Position numbers and translations under genes: made by a program
In this document: one piece after another, positions 40,433 through 47,848 of the stretch
Numbering within the stretch: the first letter of the stretch is position 1
How the letters are laid out: every line of letters begins with the position of its first letter
From: Minwuia sp.
GTDB taxonomy: Bacteria > Pseudomonadota > Alphaproteobacteria > Minwuiales > Minwuiaceae
Assembly: GCA_029213165.1 (NCBI GenBank)
Contig: JARGNO010000009.1
Coordinates: 38,428-94,539, forward strand
Length of the DNA stretch: 56,112 nt
Direction: 5' to 3'
Notes under the pieces: model-generated
What the model was told of the DNA's origin: nothing
The model's database searches: none
Seen by the model: the letters and a program-made list of their open reading frames with translations, nothing else

Positions 40433-42043
40433 ATGACGAAGGTTGATTGCGATGTGGTCGTGGTGGGCGCCGGTTTCGCCGGCATCTACGCGTTGTGGAA
40501 AGCGGAGCAGCAGGGGCTGAGCGTTCGGGGTTTCGAGCGCGCATCGGATGTTGGCGGTACCTGGTACTGGAACGCCTACCCTGGCGCCCGCTGCGATGTC
40601 GCCAGCTACAACTACGCCTACTTCTTCAACAGCGATGTGGTGCGGGAATGGGACTGGTCGGATGTCTGCTCACGCCAGGGCGAGATTCAGCAGTATCTCA
40701 GCTTCGTCGCCGACGAGTGTGACGTCACCCGACTGATCACCTTCGATACCAGGGTTCTGACGACGACCTGGTCGGAGGAAGCCGGGGTGTGGACGGTGGA
40801 GACCTCCGGTGGCGAGACCGTGTCCTGCCGTTATCTGGTTCTGGCCGTGGGGGCCCTTTCGGAGCCGAAGGCCCCCGATATTCCCGGCGTCGGCAGCTTC
40901 GAGGGCGAAGCCTGGTTCACGTCGAGCTGGCCCCGGGATCGCGATGTGGATCTGCAGGGCAAGCGGGTCGGCATCATCGGAACCGGGTCGTCTGGCGTTC
41001 AATGCGTTCCGGAGGTCGCGAAGGTTGCGCGTGAGGTTGTCGTGTTTCAGCGCACGGCGAACTTCGTGACACCGACCCTGTCAGGGCCGATGGACCCGGA
41101 CCTTGTCGCGGAATTGAGGGCCGACCCGGAGGCTGTCCGGAACGGGCTGCGCAAGACCTACGGCGGCAACCAGCCACTGTATATCGGCCCCGACCGCTAC
41201 AGCGAACTCGACGAGGAAGGGCGCGAGAAGGCGCTCTGGCATGCCTGGGAACAGCGGGAAGTCGCGCTGGCGTTCTGGGATTCGCATCTGCCCGAAGCCA
41301 ATGCCGCCATTTCGGAGTTCATTCGCCAGCGGATGCATGAGGTGGTCGATGACCCGTGGACCGCTGATCACCTGGTGCCCTGGGATCACCCCTACGGCGG
41401 CAAGCGCCCGTGCAAGAGTGATGTCTATCTGCAGACCTTCAACCAGCCACACGTCAGGCTTGTCTCCCTGCGCGAAACGCCGATCGAGAAGATCGTTCCG
41501 GACGGAATCACGACGACTGATGAGAGCTTCGCACTGGATGTGATCATCTATGCGACAGGCTTTGACGCGCTGTCGGGTCCGGTCCGGGCACTGAACATCA
41601 CCGGTATCGACGGGGCGGCGATGAATGACCAATGGGCGGACGGTCCGGTCAATTACCTGGGCACCATGGTCCACGGGTTCCCGAATCTGTTCCTGCCCTC
41701 CAGCGCCATGTCGCCGTCCGTCCTGTCGAACATGGCGACACTGGCCGAACAGCAGATCGATTTCATCTTCGACACCATACGGTGGCTGGATGAGCACGAT
41801 GGGGCGCAGCTTCATCCCCGTGAGGAATCACAGGAATTCTGGCGCGACGAGACCCTGCGCTACGCGAAGCGCGTGCCCGGCGCCCTGACCACGGACAGTT
41901 GGTACAATGGCGCCAACGTGCCGGGCAAGCCGCGCCGCTACATGGTCTATCGCGGCGGCTTCAATCGTTACAACGACGTCTGTTACAGGGAATTGGAAGA
42001 TGGATTCCCGGGCTATGAAGTGCTGCCGGGCAAGGCTGTGTAG
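40433..42043 (+). CDS. Baeyer-Villiger-type flavin monooxygenase with altered fingerprint
   Basis: 536 residues from ATG 40433 (GGGGAGG seven bases upstream). Two Rossmann motifs are present: FAD site VVVVGAGFAG (residues 8-17) and NADPH site VGIIGTGSSG, as well as DVGGTWYWNAYPGARCDVASYNYAYFF typical of class I Baeyer-Villiger enzymes of the cyclohexanone-monooxygenase group. The fingerprint F-x-G-x-x-x-H-x-x-x-W-P reads FEGEAWFTSSWP (156-167), with Phe162 in the place of the conserved His. PYGGKRPCKSDVYLQTFNQPHV and IIYATGFDA are as expected. It could be a variant monooxygenase or an oxidase-like relative; substrate unknown. Confidence 0.9.
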   Translation: MTKVDCDVVVVGAGFAGIYALWKAEQQGLSVRGFERASDVGGTWYWNAYPGARCDVASYNYAYFFNSDVVREWDWSDVCSRQGEIQQYLSFVADECDVTRLITFDTRVLTTTWSEEAGVWTVETSGGETVSCRYLVLAVGALSEPKAPDIPGVGSFEGEAWFTSSWPRDRDVDLQGKRVGIIGTGSSGVQCVPEVAKVAREVVVFQRTANFVTPTLSGPMDPDLVAELRADPEAVRNGLRKTYGGNQPLYIGPDRYSELDEEGREKALWHAWEQREVALAFWDSHLPEANAAISEFIRQRMHEVVDDPWTADHLVPWDHPYGGKRPCKSDVYLQTFNQPHVRLVSLRETPIEKIVPDGITTTDESFALDVIIYATGFDALSGPVRALNITGIDGAAMNDQWADGPVNYLGTMVHGFPNLFLPSSAMSPSVLSNMATLAEQQIDFIFDTIRWLDEHDGAQLHPREESQEFWRDETLRYAKRVPGALTTDSWYNGANVPGKPRRYMVYRGGFNRYNDVCYRELEDGFPGYEVLPGKAV

Positions 42044-42048
42044 CCCGA

Positions 42049-42066
42049 AATCACCCATCGGTGATT
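42049..42066. terminator. Short hairpin after monooxygenase gene
   Basis: AATCACC / GGTGATT, a perfect 7-bp stem with a CATC loop, starts 6 bases after the monooxygenase stop and before the opposing tRNA. No T-run; may still mark the transcript end. Confidence 0.45.
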
Positions 42067-42112
42067 GCACCTTGGCGCTGTCCTGGATTTCCGCGAGGCG
42101 GTGAAGAAGAAA

Positions 42113-42189
42113 TGGTCGGGGAGAGAGGATTCGAACCTCCGGCCCCCGCCTCCCGAAGACGGTGCTCTACCAGGCTGAGCTACTCCCCG
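42113..42189 (-). tRNA. tRNA-Pro (anticodon CGG)
   Basis: Folded by eye on the minus strand: acceptor CGGGGAG/CTCCCCG, D-arm GCTC-AGCCTGGTA-GAGC, anticodon stem CCGTC/GGCGG with loop TTCGGGA giving anticodon CGG (reads CCG), T-arm with GGTTCGAATCC, discriminator A and an encoded CCA. 77 bases including CCA. CCG is a frequent Pro codon in this GC-rich window. Confidence 0.95.
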
Positions 42190-42258
42190 ACCGGACCTTC
42201 AGCCAAGTGACTGCAGGGGCGAGCGGTGTATAGCCGCTGGGTGCGGCATGGGCAAGGA

Positions 42259-43278
42259 TCAATATGCCCGTTCGATGGTGAATTCGACTGCGTCGATCAG
42301 GGCCGACTTCATGACCCCTTCGGGGAAGATGGCCAGCGCGTCCCGGGCCCGTGCGCCGTAGTGGCGCGCGCGCTCGATGGTGTCGGCCAGGGCATCGTGC
42401 TGCTGGATCAGTTCCTGCGCCCTTCCCAGGTCCGCTTCGGTCTGTTCCATCTCCTCCAGGCAGCGCCGCCAGAACTGGCGTTCCTCCGGCGTGCCACGGC
42501 GAAAGGCCAGAACGATGGGCAAGGTGATCTTGCCTTCGCGGAAGTCATCGCCGACCGTCTTGCCCAGCGTCGCCTGCCGCGCCGAATAATCCAGCGCGTC
42601 ATCGATCAGCTGGAACGCGATCCCAAGATTGCGACCGTATGAATCAAGCGCCTCGACCTCGGCCTTCGGTGCCTCTGCCACGATCGCGCCGACCCGGCAG
42701 GCGGCGGAGAACAGCGCCGCCGTCTTGGCGGAGATCACGTCGAGATAGGCGTCTTCCGTCGTCTCGGTGTCATTGGTGGTGATGAGCTGCAGCACCTCGC
42801 CCTCGGCAATGACAGCGGAGGCCTTGGAGAGAATTGCGAGCACTTCCAGTGAACCGTCGGCCACCATCAGCTGGAAGGCGCGACTGAACAGGAAATCCCC
42901 GACCAGAACGCTGGCCTGATTGCCGAAGACCGCATTTGCGGTGGCATTGCCACGGCGCAGGTCGCTCTCATCCACCACATCGTCGTGCAACAGCGTGGCG
43001 GTATGGATGAATTCGACACAGGCGGCGAGGCTGACCTGCCGGTCGCCCGTGTAGCCACACAGGTCTGCGGCCGCGAGTGTCAGCATGGGGCGCAGCCGCT
43101 TGCCGCCGGCGGCTACGATGTGGCTGGCGAGCTGGGGGATCAGCGCAACCTCGGACTGCATCTTGTCCATGATCACCAGATTGACCCGGTCAAGATCGCG
43201 TTCGACCAGCGACCGCAGCCGCGCCAGCCCGGCGGCCGGCTTGGCCGATTCGTCCTTCAGGGAAACCACGTTTGACAC
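42259..43278 (-). CDS. Polyprenyl (octa/decaprenyl) diphosphate synthase
   Basis: 339 residues from GTG 43278, which has GGAG eight bases upstream and gives MSNVVSLKDE, close to the normal start; a GTG at 43296 is an alternative. Trans-prenyl chain elongation enzyme for the ubiquinone side chain. First Asp-rich motif DDVVD in TATLLHDDVVDESDLRRG, second DDALD in IAFQLIDDALDYS, GGKRLRPML for isopentenyl-PP binding and KTAALFSAACRVGA. In alphaproteobacteria this is typically the decaprenyl (Q10) enzyme. It is divergent from the DUF2007 gene. Confidence 0.93.
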   Translation of the reverse strand: MSNVVSLKDESAKPAAGLARLRSLVERDLDRVNLVIMDKMQSEVALIPQLASHIVAAGGKRLRPMLTLAAADLCGYTGDRQVSLAACVEFIHTATLLHDDVVDESDLRRGNATANAVFGNQASVLVGDFLFSRAFQLMVADGSLEVLAILSKASAVIAEGEVLQLITTNDTETTEDAYLDVISAKTAALFSAACRVGAIVAEAPKAEVEALDSYGRNLGIAFQLIDDALDYSARQATLGKTVGDDFREGKITLPIVLAFRRGTPEERQFWRRCLEEMEQTEADLGRAQELIQQHDALADTIERARHYGARARDALAIFPEGVMKSALIDAVEFTIERAY

Positions 43279-43400
43279 GCTGGATGCTCCATACACGCTG
43301 CGACTGGCGGAATTGAGTGCCCGAGAATAGATTGGGACGAAGGTCCGTCAAGCGGCGGACGCGGGACGTGTTGTCGCCTCTGGCAGGAACGGACAGCGAT

Positions 43401-43607
43401 ATGGTCGAAGTCTTTCGAACCAACGATCTGGTTGCGCTTTCCTTTGCCGAGGCCTTGCTGAAGGGGGAGGGGATCGCGTCGCTGCGCTTCGACCAGAACA
43501 TCAGTGTCATGGAAGGCTCCATCGGTGTCTTTCCGCGCAGGCTGATGGTGGACGATGAGGATGAGGTCGCGGCGAAGGACCTGCTGCGCATCGTGGAGCT
43601 GATCTGA
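43401..43607 (+). CDS. DUF2007-family small protein
   Basis: 68 residues from ATG 43401. MVEVFRTNDLVALSFAEALLKGEGIASLRFDQNISVMEGSIGVFPRRLMVDDEDEVAAKDLLRIVEL is a complete DUF2007 domain (the small alpha/beta fold with the FPRRLMV-D-D--A--LL ending). Such proteins are annotated as putative signal-transducing but have no proved role. Six bases separate it from the methyltransferase start, and the pair next to a prenyl synthase is a recurrent alphaproteobacterial arrangement. Confidence 0.85.
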   Translation: MVEVFRTNDLVALSFAEALLKGEGIASLRFDQNISVMEGSIGVFPRRLMVDDEDEVAAKDLLRIVELI

Positions 43608-43613
43608 GCAGGA

Positions 43614-44345
43614 ATGACGGGCTTTACCGACGATCTGATCCTGGGTGGGCGCGTGGCCTTGCGGCAACCTGTCAGCGGTTTTCGCAGTGGTTCGGATGCC
43701 GTGATGCTGGCCGCCGCCTGCCATCCGCCACCGGGCGGGCGGGTACTGGAGCTGGGCTGCGGAACCGGCCTGCCGATGCTTTCGCTTGCTGCACGGCGGT
43801 CGGACTTCGCGTTCATCGGGCTGGAGGTGCAGCCCGACATTGCCGCCCTTGCCGCGATCAATATTGCGTCAAATGCTGTTGCTGATCGTGGTGCGGTCTG
43901 TGTCGGCGACGTCGGCATGGCACCCTTCGGTGACAGTTCCTTCGACTTGGTGCTGGCCAATCCGCCCTATTTCGATCCGGCGCGCTTCCGCCGTTCGCCT
44001 GACGCGGCGCGCGAAATGGCGCGATCCGAGGGGGCGGTGCCACTGGCGGGATGGATAGCCACTGTGCTGCGGCTGCTTGCGCCCGGTGGCCACGCGGTAC
44101 TGATCCTGCGCCGTGAGCGGCTGGCGGAGGTTCGGGAGGCTTTGCCTGGAACCTGTGCGCTGGACATCCGTCCCCTTGGCAGTCGGGCAGGACGCCCGGC
44201 GAAGCGGGTGCTGTTGCGGCTGAGACCCGGCGCGGGGGGCGCGGTCCGGGAACTGCAGGCGCTTGCGTTGCACGAAGCGGACGGGCGCGACACGCCGCTG
44301 GCGAACGGTATCATGCGGGACGCGCAGCCGATAATGTGGACCTGA
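43614..44345 (+). CDS. TrmN6-like (YfiC) N6-adenine methyltransferase
   Basis: 243 residues. SAM-binding GGRVLELGCGTGLPMLSLA and the N6-adenine signature NPPYFDP in FDLVLANPPYFDP. DLILGGRVALRQPVSGFRSGSDAVMLAAAC is the N-terminal signature of the tRNA1(Val) A37 methyltransferase family. The likely substrate is therefore tRNA; a release-factor-type methyltransferase is less likely because that family has a different N-terminal domain. Ends with the usual LHEADGRDTPLANGIMR. Confidence 0.85.
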   Translation: MTGFTDDLILGGRVALRQPVSGFRSGSDAVMLAAACHPPPGGRVLELGCGTGLPMLSLAARRSDFAFIGLEVQPDIAALAAINIASNAVADRGAVCVGDVGMAPFGDSSFDLVLANPPYFDPARFRRSPDAAREMARSEGAVPLAGWIATVLRLLAPGGHAVLILRRERLAEVREALPGTCALDIRPLGSRAGRPAKRVLLRLRPGAGGAVRELQALALHEADGRDTPLANGIMRDAQPIMWT

Positions 44346-44394
44346 GGCCGCGCATCCCCTTGCAAGCCGCTGCTTGCTGCCGCACATCAGGGAC

Positions 44395-45264
44395 ATGAGC
44401 AGGAAAACAGGACTTCTTCAGCGCCCCATTGCCCGTTTCCGGAAGTGGCGTGCGACCCCCATCGTCTCGGTTCTGCGGTTGCAGGGCGTGATCTCGCCCG
44501 GCGGCAGCGCACCCTTTCGCCCCGCCGCCCTCAACCTCGCGGCTCTGGAGAGCAGGATCGAGCAGGCATTCCGCCCGAAACGGCTGGCTGCCGTCGCACT
44601 GGTCATCAACAGCCCTGGCGGATCGCCGGTACAGTCAGCCCTGATTGCCAGCGCCATTCGCCGCAGGGCAGAGGAGAAGAATGTGCCCGTGCTGTCCTTC
44701 GCGGAAGATGTGGCGGCGTCCGGTGGCTACTGGCTGATGACCGCAGGCGACGAACTCTATGCCGACCGGGCATCCATCGTCGGCTCCATCGGTGTCATCT
44801 CCGCCGGGTTCGGTTTCAAGGGGCTGATCGAGCGGTTCGGGATCGAGCGGCGGATCCATTCGGCAGGGGAGAAGAAATCGTTCCTCGACCCGTTTTCCGC
44901 AGAGCAGGACGAGGATGTGGAACGGCTGAAGGAAATCCAGTCGCAGATCCACGATACCTTCATGGACCAGGTGAAGAGCCGTCGCGGTGACAAGCTGAAT
45001 CGCAGGCGGTACAAGGAGATATTCTCCGGTGATGTATTTTTGGGTGAAGAAGCGGAACGCCTCGGCCTGATCGATGGAATCGCGGAGATGACATCCTTTC
45101 TGAAGGGTCGTTTTGGCAAGGACGTGCGGCTGCGCCAGATCGGTGTCCGTCGCTCTCCGCTGCGGGGCCTGCTGCGCGGCGGTGGCAGCAGTGCAGGGCA
45201 GATGACCGGAGAAGTGCTGGCTGGAATCGAAGACAGGCTGCACTGGAACCGTTACGGTCTGTAG
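44395..45264 (+). CDS. S49-family serine peptidase (SppA/SohB-like), no membrane anchor
   Basis: 289 residues from ATG 44395. VSVLRLQGVISPGGS opens the core; VALVINSPGGSPVQSALI, SFAEDVAASGGYWLMTAGDELYADRASIVGSIGVI contains the nucleophile Ser of the SGGYW segment; the Lys partner lies in HSAGEKKSFLDPFSAEQ as in the SohB/SppA2 group. Unlike SppA or SohB it has no obvious signal peptide or transmembrane helix in the N-terminal 30 residues (basic MSRKTGLLQRPIARFRKWRATP), so it may be cytoplasmic or peripherally bound. Its target is unknown. Confidence 0.9.
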   Translation: MSRKTGLLQRPIARFRKWRATPIVSVLRLQGVISPGGSAPFRPAALNLAALESRIEQAFRPKRLAAVALVINSPGGSPVQSALIASAIRRRAEEKNVPVLSFAEDVAASGGYWLMTAGDELYADRASIVGSIGVISAGFGFKGLIERFGIERRIHSAGEKKSFLDPFSAEQDEDVERLKEIQSQIHDTFMDQVKSRRGDKLNRRRYKEIFSGDVFLGEEAERLGLIDGIAEMTSFLKGRFGKDVRLRQIGVRRSPLRGLLRGGGSSAGQMTGEVLAGIEDRLHWNRYGL

Positions 45265-45293
45265 ACCGGGAACGACGGATGGGGAGGGGGCTG

Positions 45294-45629
45294 ATGGACA
45301 TTCGCGCAACGCTGGAGGCCGCACGGAAGACGCCTCCCAGCCCAGGGCGCGCCTCAGCCTTGCTGATGCAGCACGGGACGATGACGCTGCGGTTCTACGC
45401 GCCGCGCGGAACCGACCCGCAGACGCCGCATGATCAGGACGAGCTCTACATCGTTTCCCGTGGCACGGGCATGTTCTTCATGAACGGGGCGCGTGTGCCG
45501 TTCGGGCCGGGCGATGTGCTGTTCGCACCTGCCCATGCCGAACACCGTTTCGAGGATTTCACTGACGATTTCGAGACCTGGGTCGTGTTCTACGGCGCAG
45601 AAGGTGGTGAGGGGAGAGCTGCAACATGA
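45294..45629 (+). CDS. Cupin-domain protein
   Basis: 111 residues from ATG 45294 with GGGGAGGGGG upstream. One conserved cupin barrel: TLRFYAPRGTDPQTPHDQDELYIVSRGTGMFFMNGARVPFGPGDVLFAPAHAEHRFEDF, with metal-ligand His/Glu in PHDQDELY and the second His in AEHRFEDF. Could be a dioxygenase, isomerase or binding protein. Overlaps the citryl-CoA lyase start by ATGA, so the two are coupled. Confidence 0.85.
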   Translation: MDIRATLEAARKTPPSPGRASALLMQHGTMTLRFYAPRGTDPQTPHDQDELYIVSRGTGMFFMNGARVPFGPGDVLFAPAHAEHRFEDFTDDFETWVVFYGAEGGEGRAAT

Positions 45630-46429
45630 TGGGTGACAAGGGCGCAGGCGCGTCAGCGATCGCGAAGGCGGATGCGGAGAGTGTGACGATCCGTGGCAAG
45701 GACCTTTGTGAGGATTTGATCGGGAAGGTTGATTTCACCGATTTCTTCTTCCTGCATCTGACCGGAAAGATTCCGACGGAGAATCAGTCGTTCTTCCTCA
45801 ATGCGGTGCTTGTGGCGCTGGCTGAACATGGCCTGACGCCATCGGCACAGGCGGCGCGGATGACCCTGCAGGCCGGGCCGGACGCCATGCAGGGCGCGGT
45901 TGCGGCCGGCATCCTGGGCTGTGGGTCGGTTATCCTCGGCTCTGCGGAAGTCGCAGGTCGATTCTATACGGAGGGTGTTGCACGGGTCCGTGCAGGCGAG
46001 AGTATCGACGCCGTCGCCCGTGCCATGGTGCAGGATCTGCGCGACCGGAAGGCGTTCCTGCCCGGTTTCGGCCACCCGGTTCACCGACCGGTCGATCCGC
46101 GTGCCGAGAAGCTGCTGGAACTGGCGGATGCGCGCGGTGCCTCCGGCGACCATGTTGCCTTCCTCCGTGCCGCTCGCGCCGTGGCCGAGGAGGTCTACGG
46201 TCGCAAGCTGGTGCTGAACGTCAATGGCCCGCTTCCGGCCATCCTGCTGGACCTCGACTTCCCGCCCGATGCGCTGAAGGGCATCTCTATCCTCTGCCGC
46301 ACGGCCGGTCTGATCGGCCACTGCCTCGAAGAACTGGAACGCCCCATCGGCTTCCGCCTCGCCCACCTGGGCGACCAGGGCACCGCCTATGACGGCGGCT
46401 GGCCGGAAGGGCATCCGAAGGCAGGATAA
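45626..46429 (+). CDS. Citryl-CoA lyase-like citrate synthase superfamily protein
   Basis: 267 residues, much shorter than citrate synthase (about 430). It keeps the C-terminal catalytic half: LPGFGHPVHRPVDPRAEKLLELA, LVLNVNGPLPAILLDLDFPPDALKGISILCRTAGLIGHCLEELERPIGFRL. SVTIRGKDLCEDLIGKVDFTDFFFLHLTGKIPTENQSFFLNAVLVALAEHGLTPSAQAARM is the usual start. Members of this short group are annotated as citryl-CoA lyase, cleaving or forming citryl-CoA-type thioesters; true activity in this clade is little tested. Start may be Met1 (45626) or Met2 (45629). Confidence 0.85.
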   Translation: MMGDKGAGASAIAKADAESVTIRGKDLCEDLIGKVDFTDFFFLHLTGKIPTENQSFFLNAVLVALAEHGLTPSAQAARMTLQAGPDAMQGAVAAGILGCGSVILGSAEVAGRFYTEGVARVRAGESIDAVARAMVQDLRDRKAFLPGFGHPVHRPVDPRAEKLLELADARGASGDHVAFLRAARAVAEEVYGRKLVLNVNGPLPAILLDLDFPPDALKGISILCRTAGLIGHCLEELERPIGFRLAHLGDQGTAYDGGWPEGHPKAG

Positions 46430-46594
46430 GCGCCCTCCTGGCGGCATTCAGGTGATCGGCGGAGAAAGATATTGCAAAGATCGGGAACTGACGGTTAATC
46501 GAAGGGCCTGTCGGGAACCGCTCCGGCGGTCTCGCCCGCGCGCGACGCGTGTTACGCCCATGCCTGCTCACCAATTTGAAGGTTTTGCAAGTTC
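46430..46594 (+). other. Leader of the Dlt-like operon
   Basis: 165 bases between the citryl-CoA lyase gene and the acylation cluster. The 46465-46500 part is AT-richer and may hold the promoter, but no clear boxes are seen. A GC-rich run follows at 46520-46550. Confidence 0.3.
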
Positions 46595-47695
46595 GTGTCC
46601 GGAATACGGGAATTTCTGGCAGGATTCGGACGTGGGCTGACCGAGAGCAGTCGACTTTCCCTGCTGATATGTCTTGTCGTGGCCTTGGCAACATTCGGAT
46701 TCTTCGGTCTTGCCAGTCCTGGTCTGCTTGCCGCCGGGTACAGGGTCATTCCAGGAATTGCCTACGCCGATGACGACCTGTTTGCATTCATGGAGGCGGT
46801 CAGGTCTTCGGCAGCCACCGATGAAGGCCGTGCGGCTGTCATCATTGGCTCCTCTTCAATGCGCGAGGCGCAACACAGTCAACGATACGCCGAACACCGA
46901 ATCCGCGAACTCGGCCTCGAATTCGAACTCGTGGACCTGACCACTTCCAGCCAACCGTTCTGGCATGGCCTGTCCCTTGCCGAGAAAGCCGTCTGCAAGC
47001 GCGGCGGCGTGGTTTTCCTTGGTGTGAACCTGGCGCGTTTCGTCAATGATCCCCGAACCTACCGCCGCGAAAGCACGATTGATCCGGAGTTGCAGACGCC
47101 GGCTCATGAGCGCAGCATTCTGATGCGTGCTGCACAGTTCCAGCAGGCCGTCTATCCTGGCGCGAGGGCCTGGTTGCTGCGATTGCCGACAGAGATCGCC
47201 AAAGTCAGAGGCACCGTCCCGAAGGACAGGAAATTCGCGAACCTGTTCGATCCTGACGATGGACGCCACCGCTACGAACATCTTCCACCGCCGGATGCGA
47301 CGACGGTCTCGAAGCAGGTTGGCGACTACATGACCATGCTTCGCGACGCTGAGAGACTGTATCGTGAAGAAGTCGCGCAGATGGTCGTCGCATTTGCTGA
47401 ACGGCTCGAACATTGTGCTGGAACGGCGATCATCCTGACCGAGCCACCGATAAATCCAAAGGTCATGCAGACCACTGAAATGCAGGCACTGCAAACGGAC
47501 CACGACCGCTTTCTGGACCAGCTCGCGATGCGCATCGGCGCTGACCGACTGGACATCAATGCCAGCGTGCCGCTGCAACCAGGCTGGTTTCACGATATTT
47601 CTCATCTGAGAGACCGTCAGGGTATGAAGACCGTCACGGACAGTCTGGTTCAGGCGCTCGCGGATGTTGCGGCCTCAAGGGGATGGCGGCAATGA
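46595..47695 (+). CDS. DltD-like membrane-anchored SGNH protein
   Basis: 366 residues from GTG 46595. One N-terminal membrane helix (about residues 21-45) then a periplasmic domain. AVIIGSSSMREAQ (residues 81-93) has the nucleophile-Ser G-S-S pattern, with Ser86 or Ser87 as nucleophile, and WFHDISHLRDRQGM near the C-terminus supplies the Asp334-x-x-His337 pair in the D-x-x-H-L form seen in DltD and AlgX-type SGNH acyltransferases. DltD is the periplasmic enzyme that places D-alanine onto teichoic acids. Here it is the first of five overlapping genes; the next is a small membrane protein overlapping it by ATGA. Family is reasonably sure, substrate is not. Confidence 0.8.
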   Translation: MSGIREFLAGFGRGLTESSRLSLLICLVVALATFGFFGLASPGLLAAGYRVIPGIAYADDDLFAFMEAVRSSAATDEGRAAVIIGSSSMREAQHSQRYAEHRIRELGLEFELVDLTTSSQPFWHGLSLAEKAVCKRGGVVFLGVNLARFVNDPRTYRRESTIDPELQTPAHERSILMRAAQFQQAVYPGARAWLLRLPTEIAKVRGTVPKDRKFANLFDPDDGRHRYEHLPPPDATTVSKQVGDYMTMLRDAERLYREEVAQMVVAFAERLEHCAGTAIILTEPPINPKVMQTTEMQALQTDHDRFLDQLAMRIGADRLDINASVPLQPGWFHDISHLRDRQGMKTVTDSLVQALADVAASRGWRQ

Positions 47696-47832
47696 ATGGC
47701 ATGGCGGAAAGGGGACGCATGGCCGGGCTTCTGGTTCGTGGCGTCATGCTCGGTCTCGCGTTGGCCTTCGCTGCAGTTCTTGCAATTGCGACGACCGTGG
47801 ATCGGGCTGTATTCATTTATGCGGGTTTCTGA
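47692..47832 (+). CDS. DltX-like small membrane protein with C-terminal FIYAGF
   Basis: 46 residues, ATG at 47692 overlapping the stop of the SGNH gene (ATGA) with AAGGGGA eight bases upstream. The N-terminus is basic (MNGMAERGRMAG), one helix follows (LLVRGVMLGLALAFAAVLAIA), then TTVDRAVFIYAGF ends the protein. The basic N-side-in rule puts the C-terminus outside. DltX, the small Dlt protein, has a conserved C-terminal F-[IV]-Y-x-x-F-type motif whose Tyr carries the acyl group between MBOAT and DltD; that is recalled knowledge. FIYAGF matches it. Length, topology, motif and position all agree. It is too short for many gene callers. Confidence 0.8.
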   Translation: MNGMAERGRMAGLLVRGVMLGLALAFAAVLAIATTVDRAVFIYAGF

Positions 47833-47848
47833 GGGGCGTGAGGGTTTC

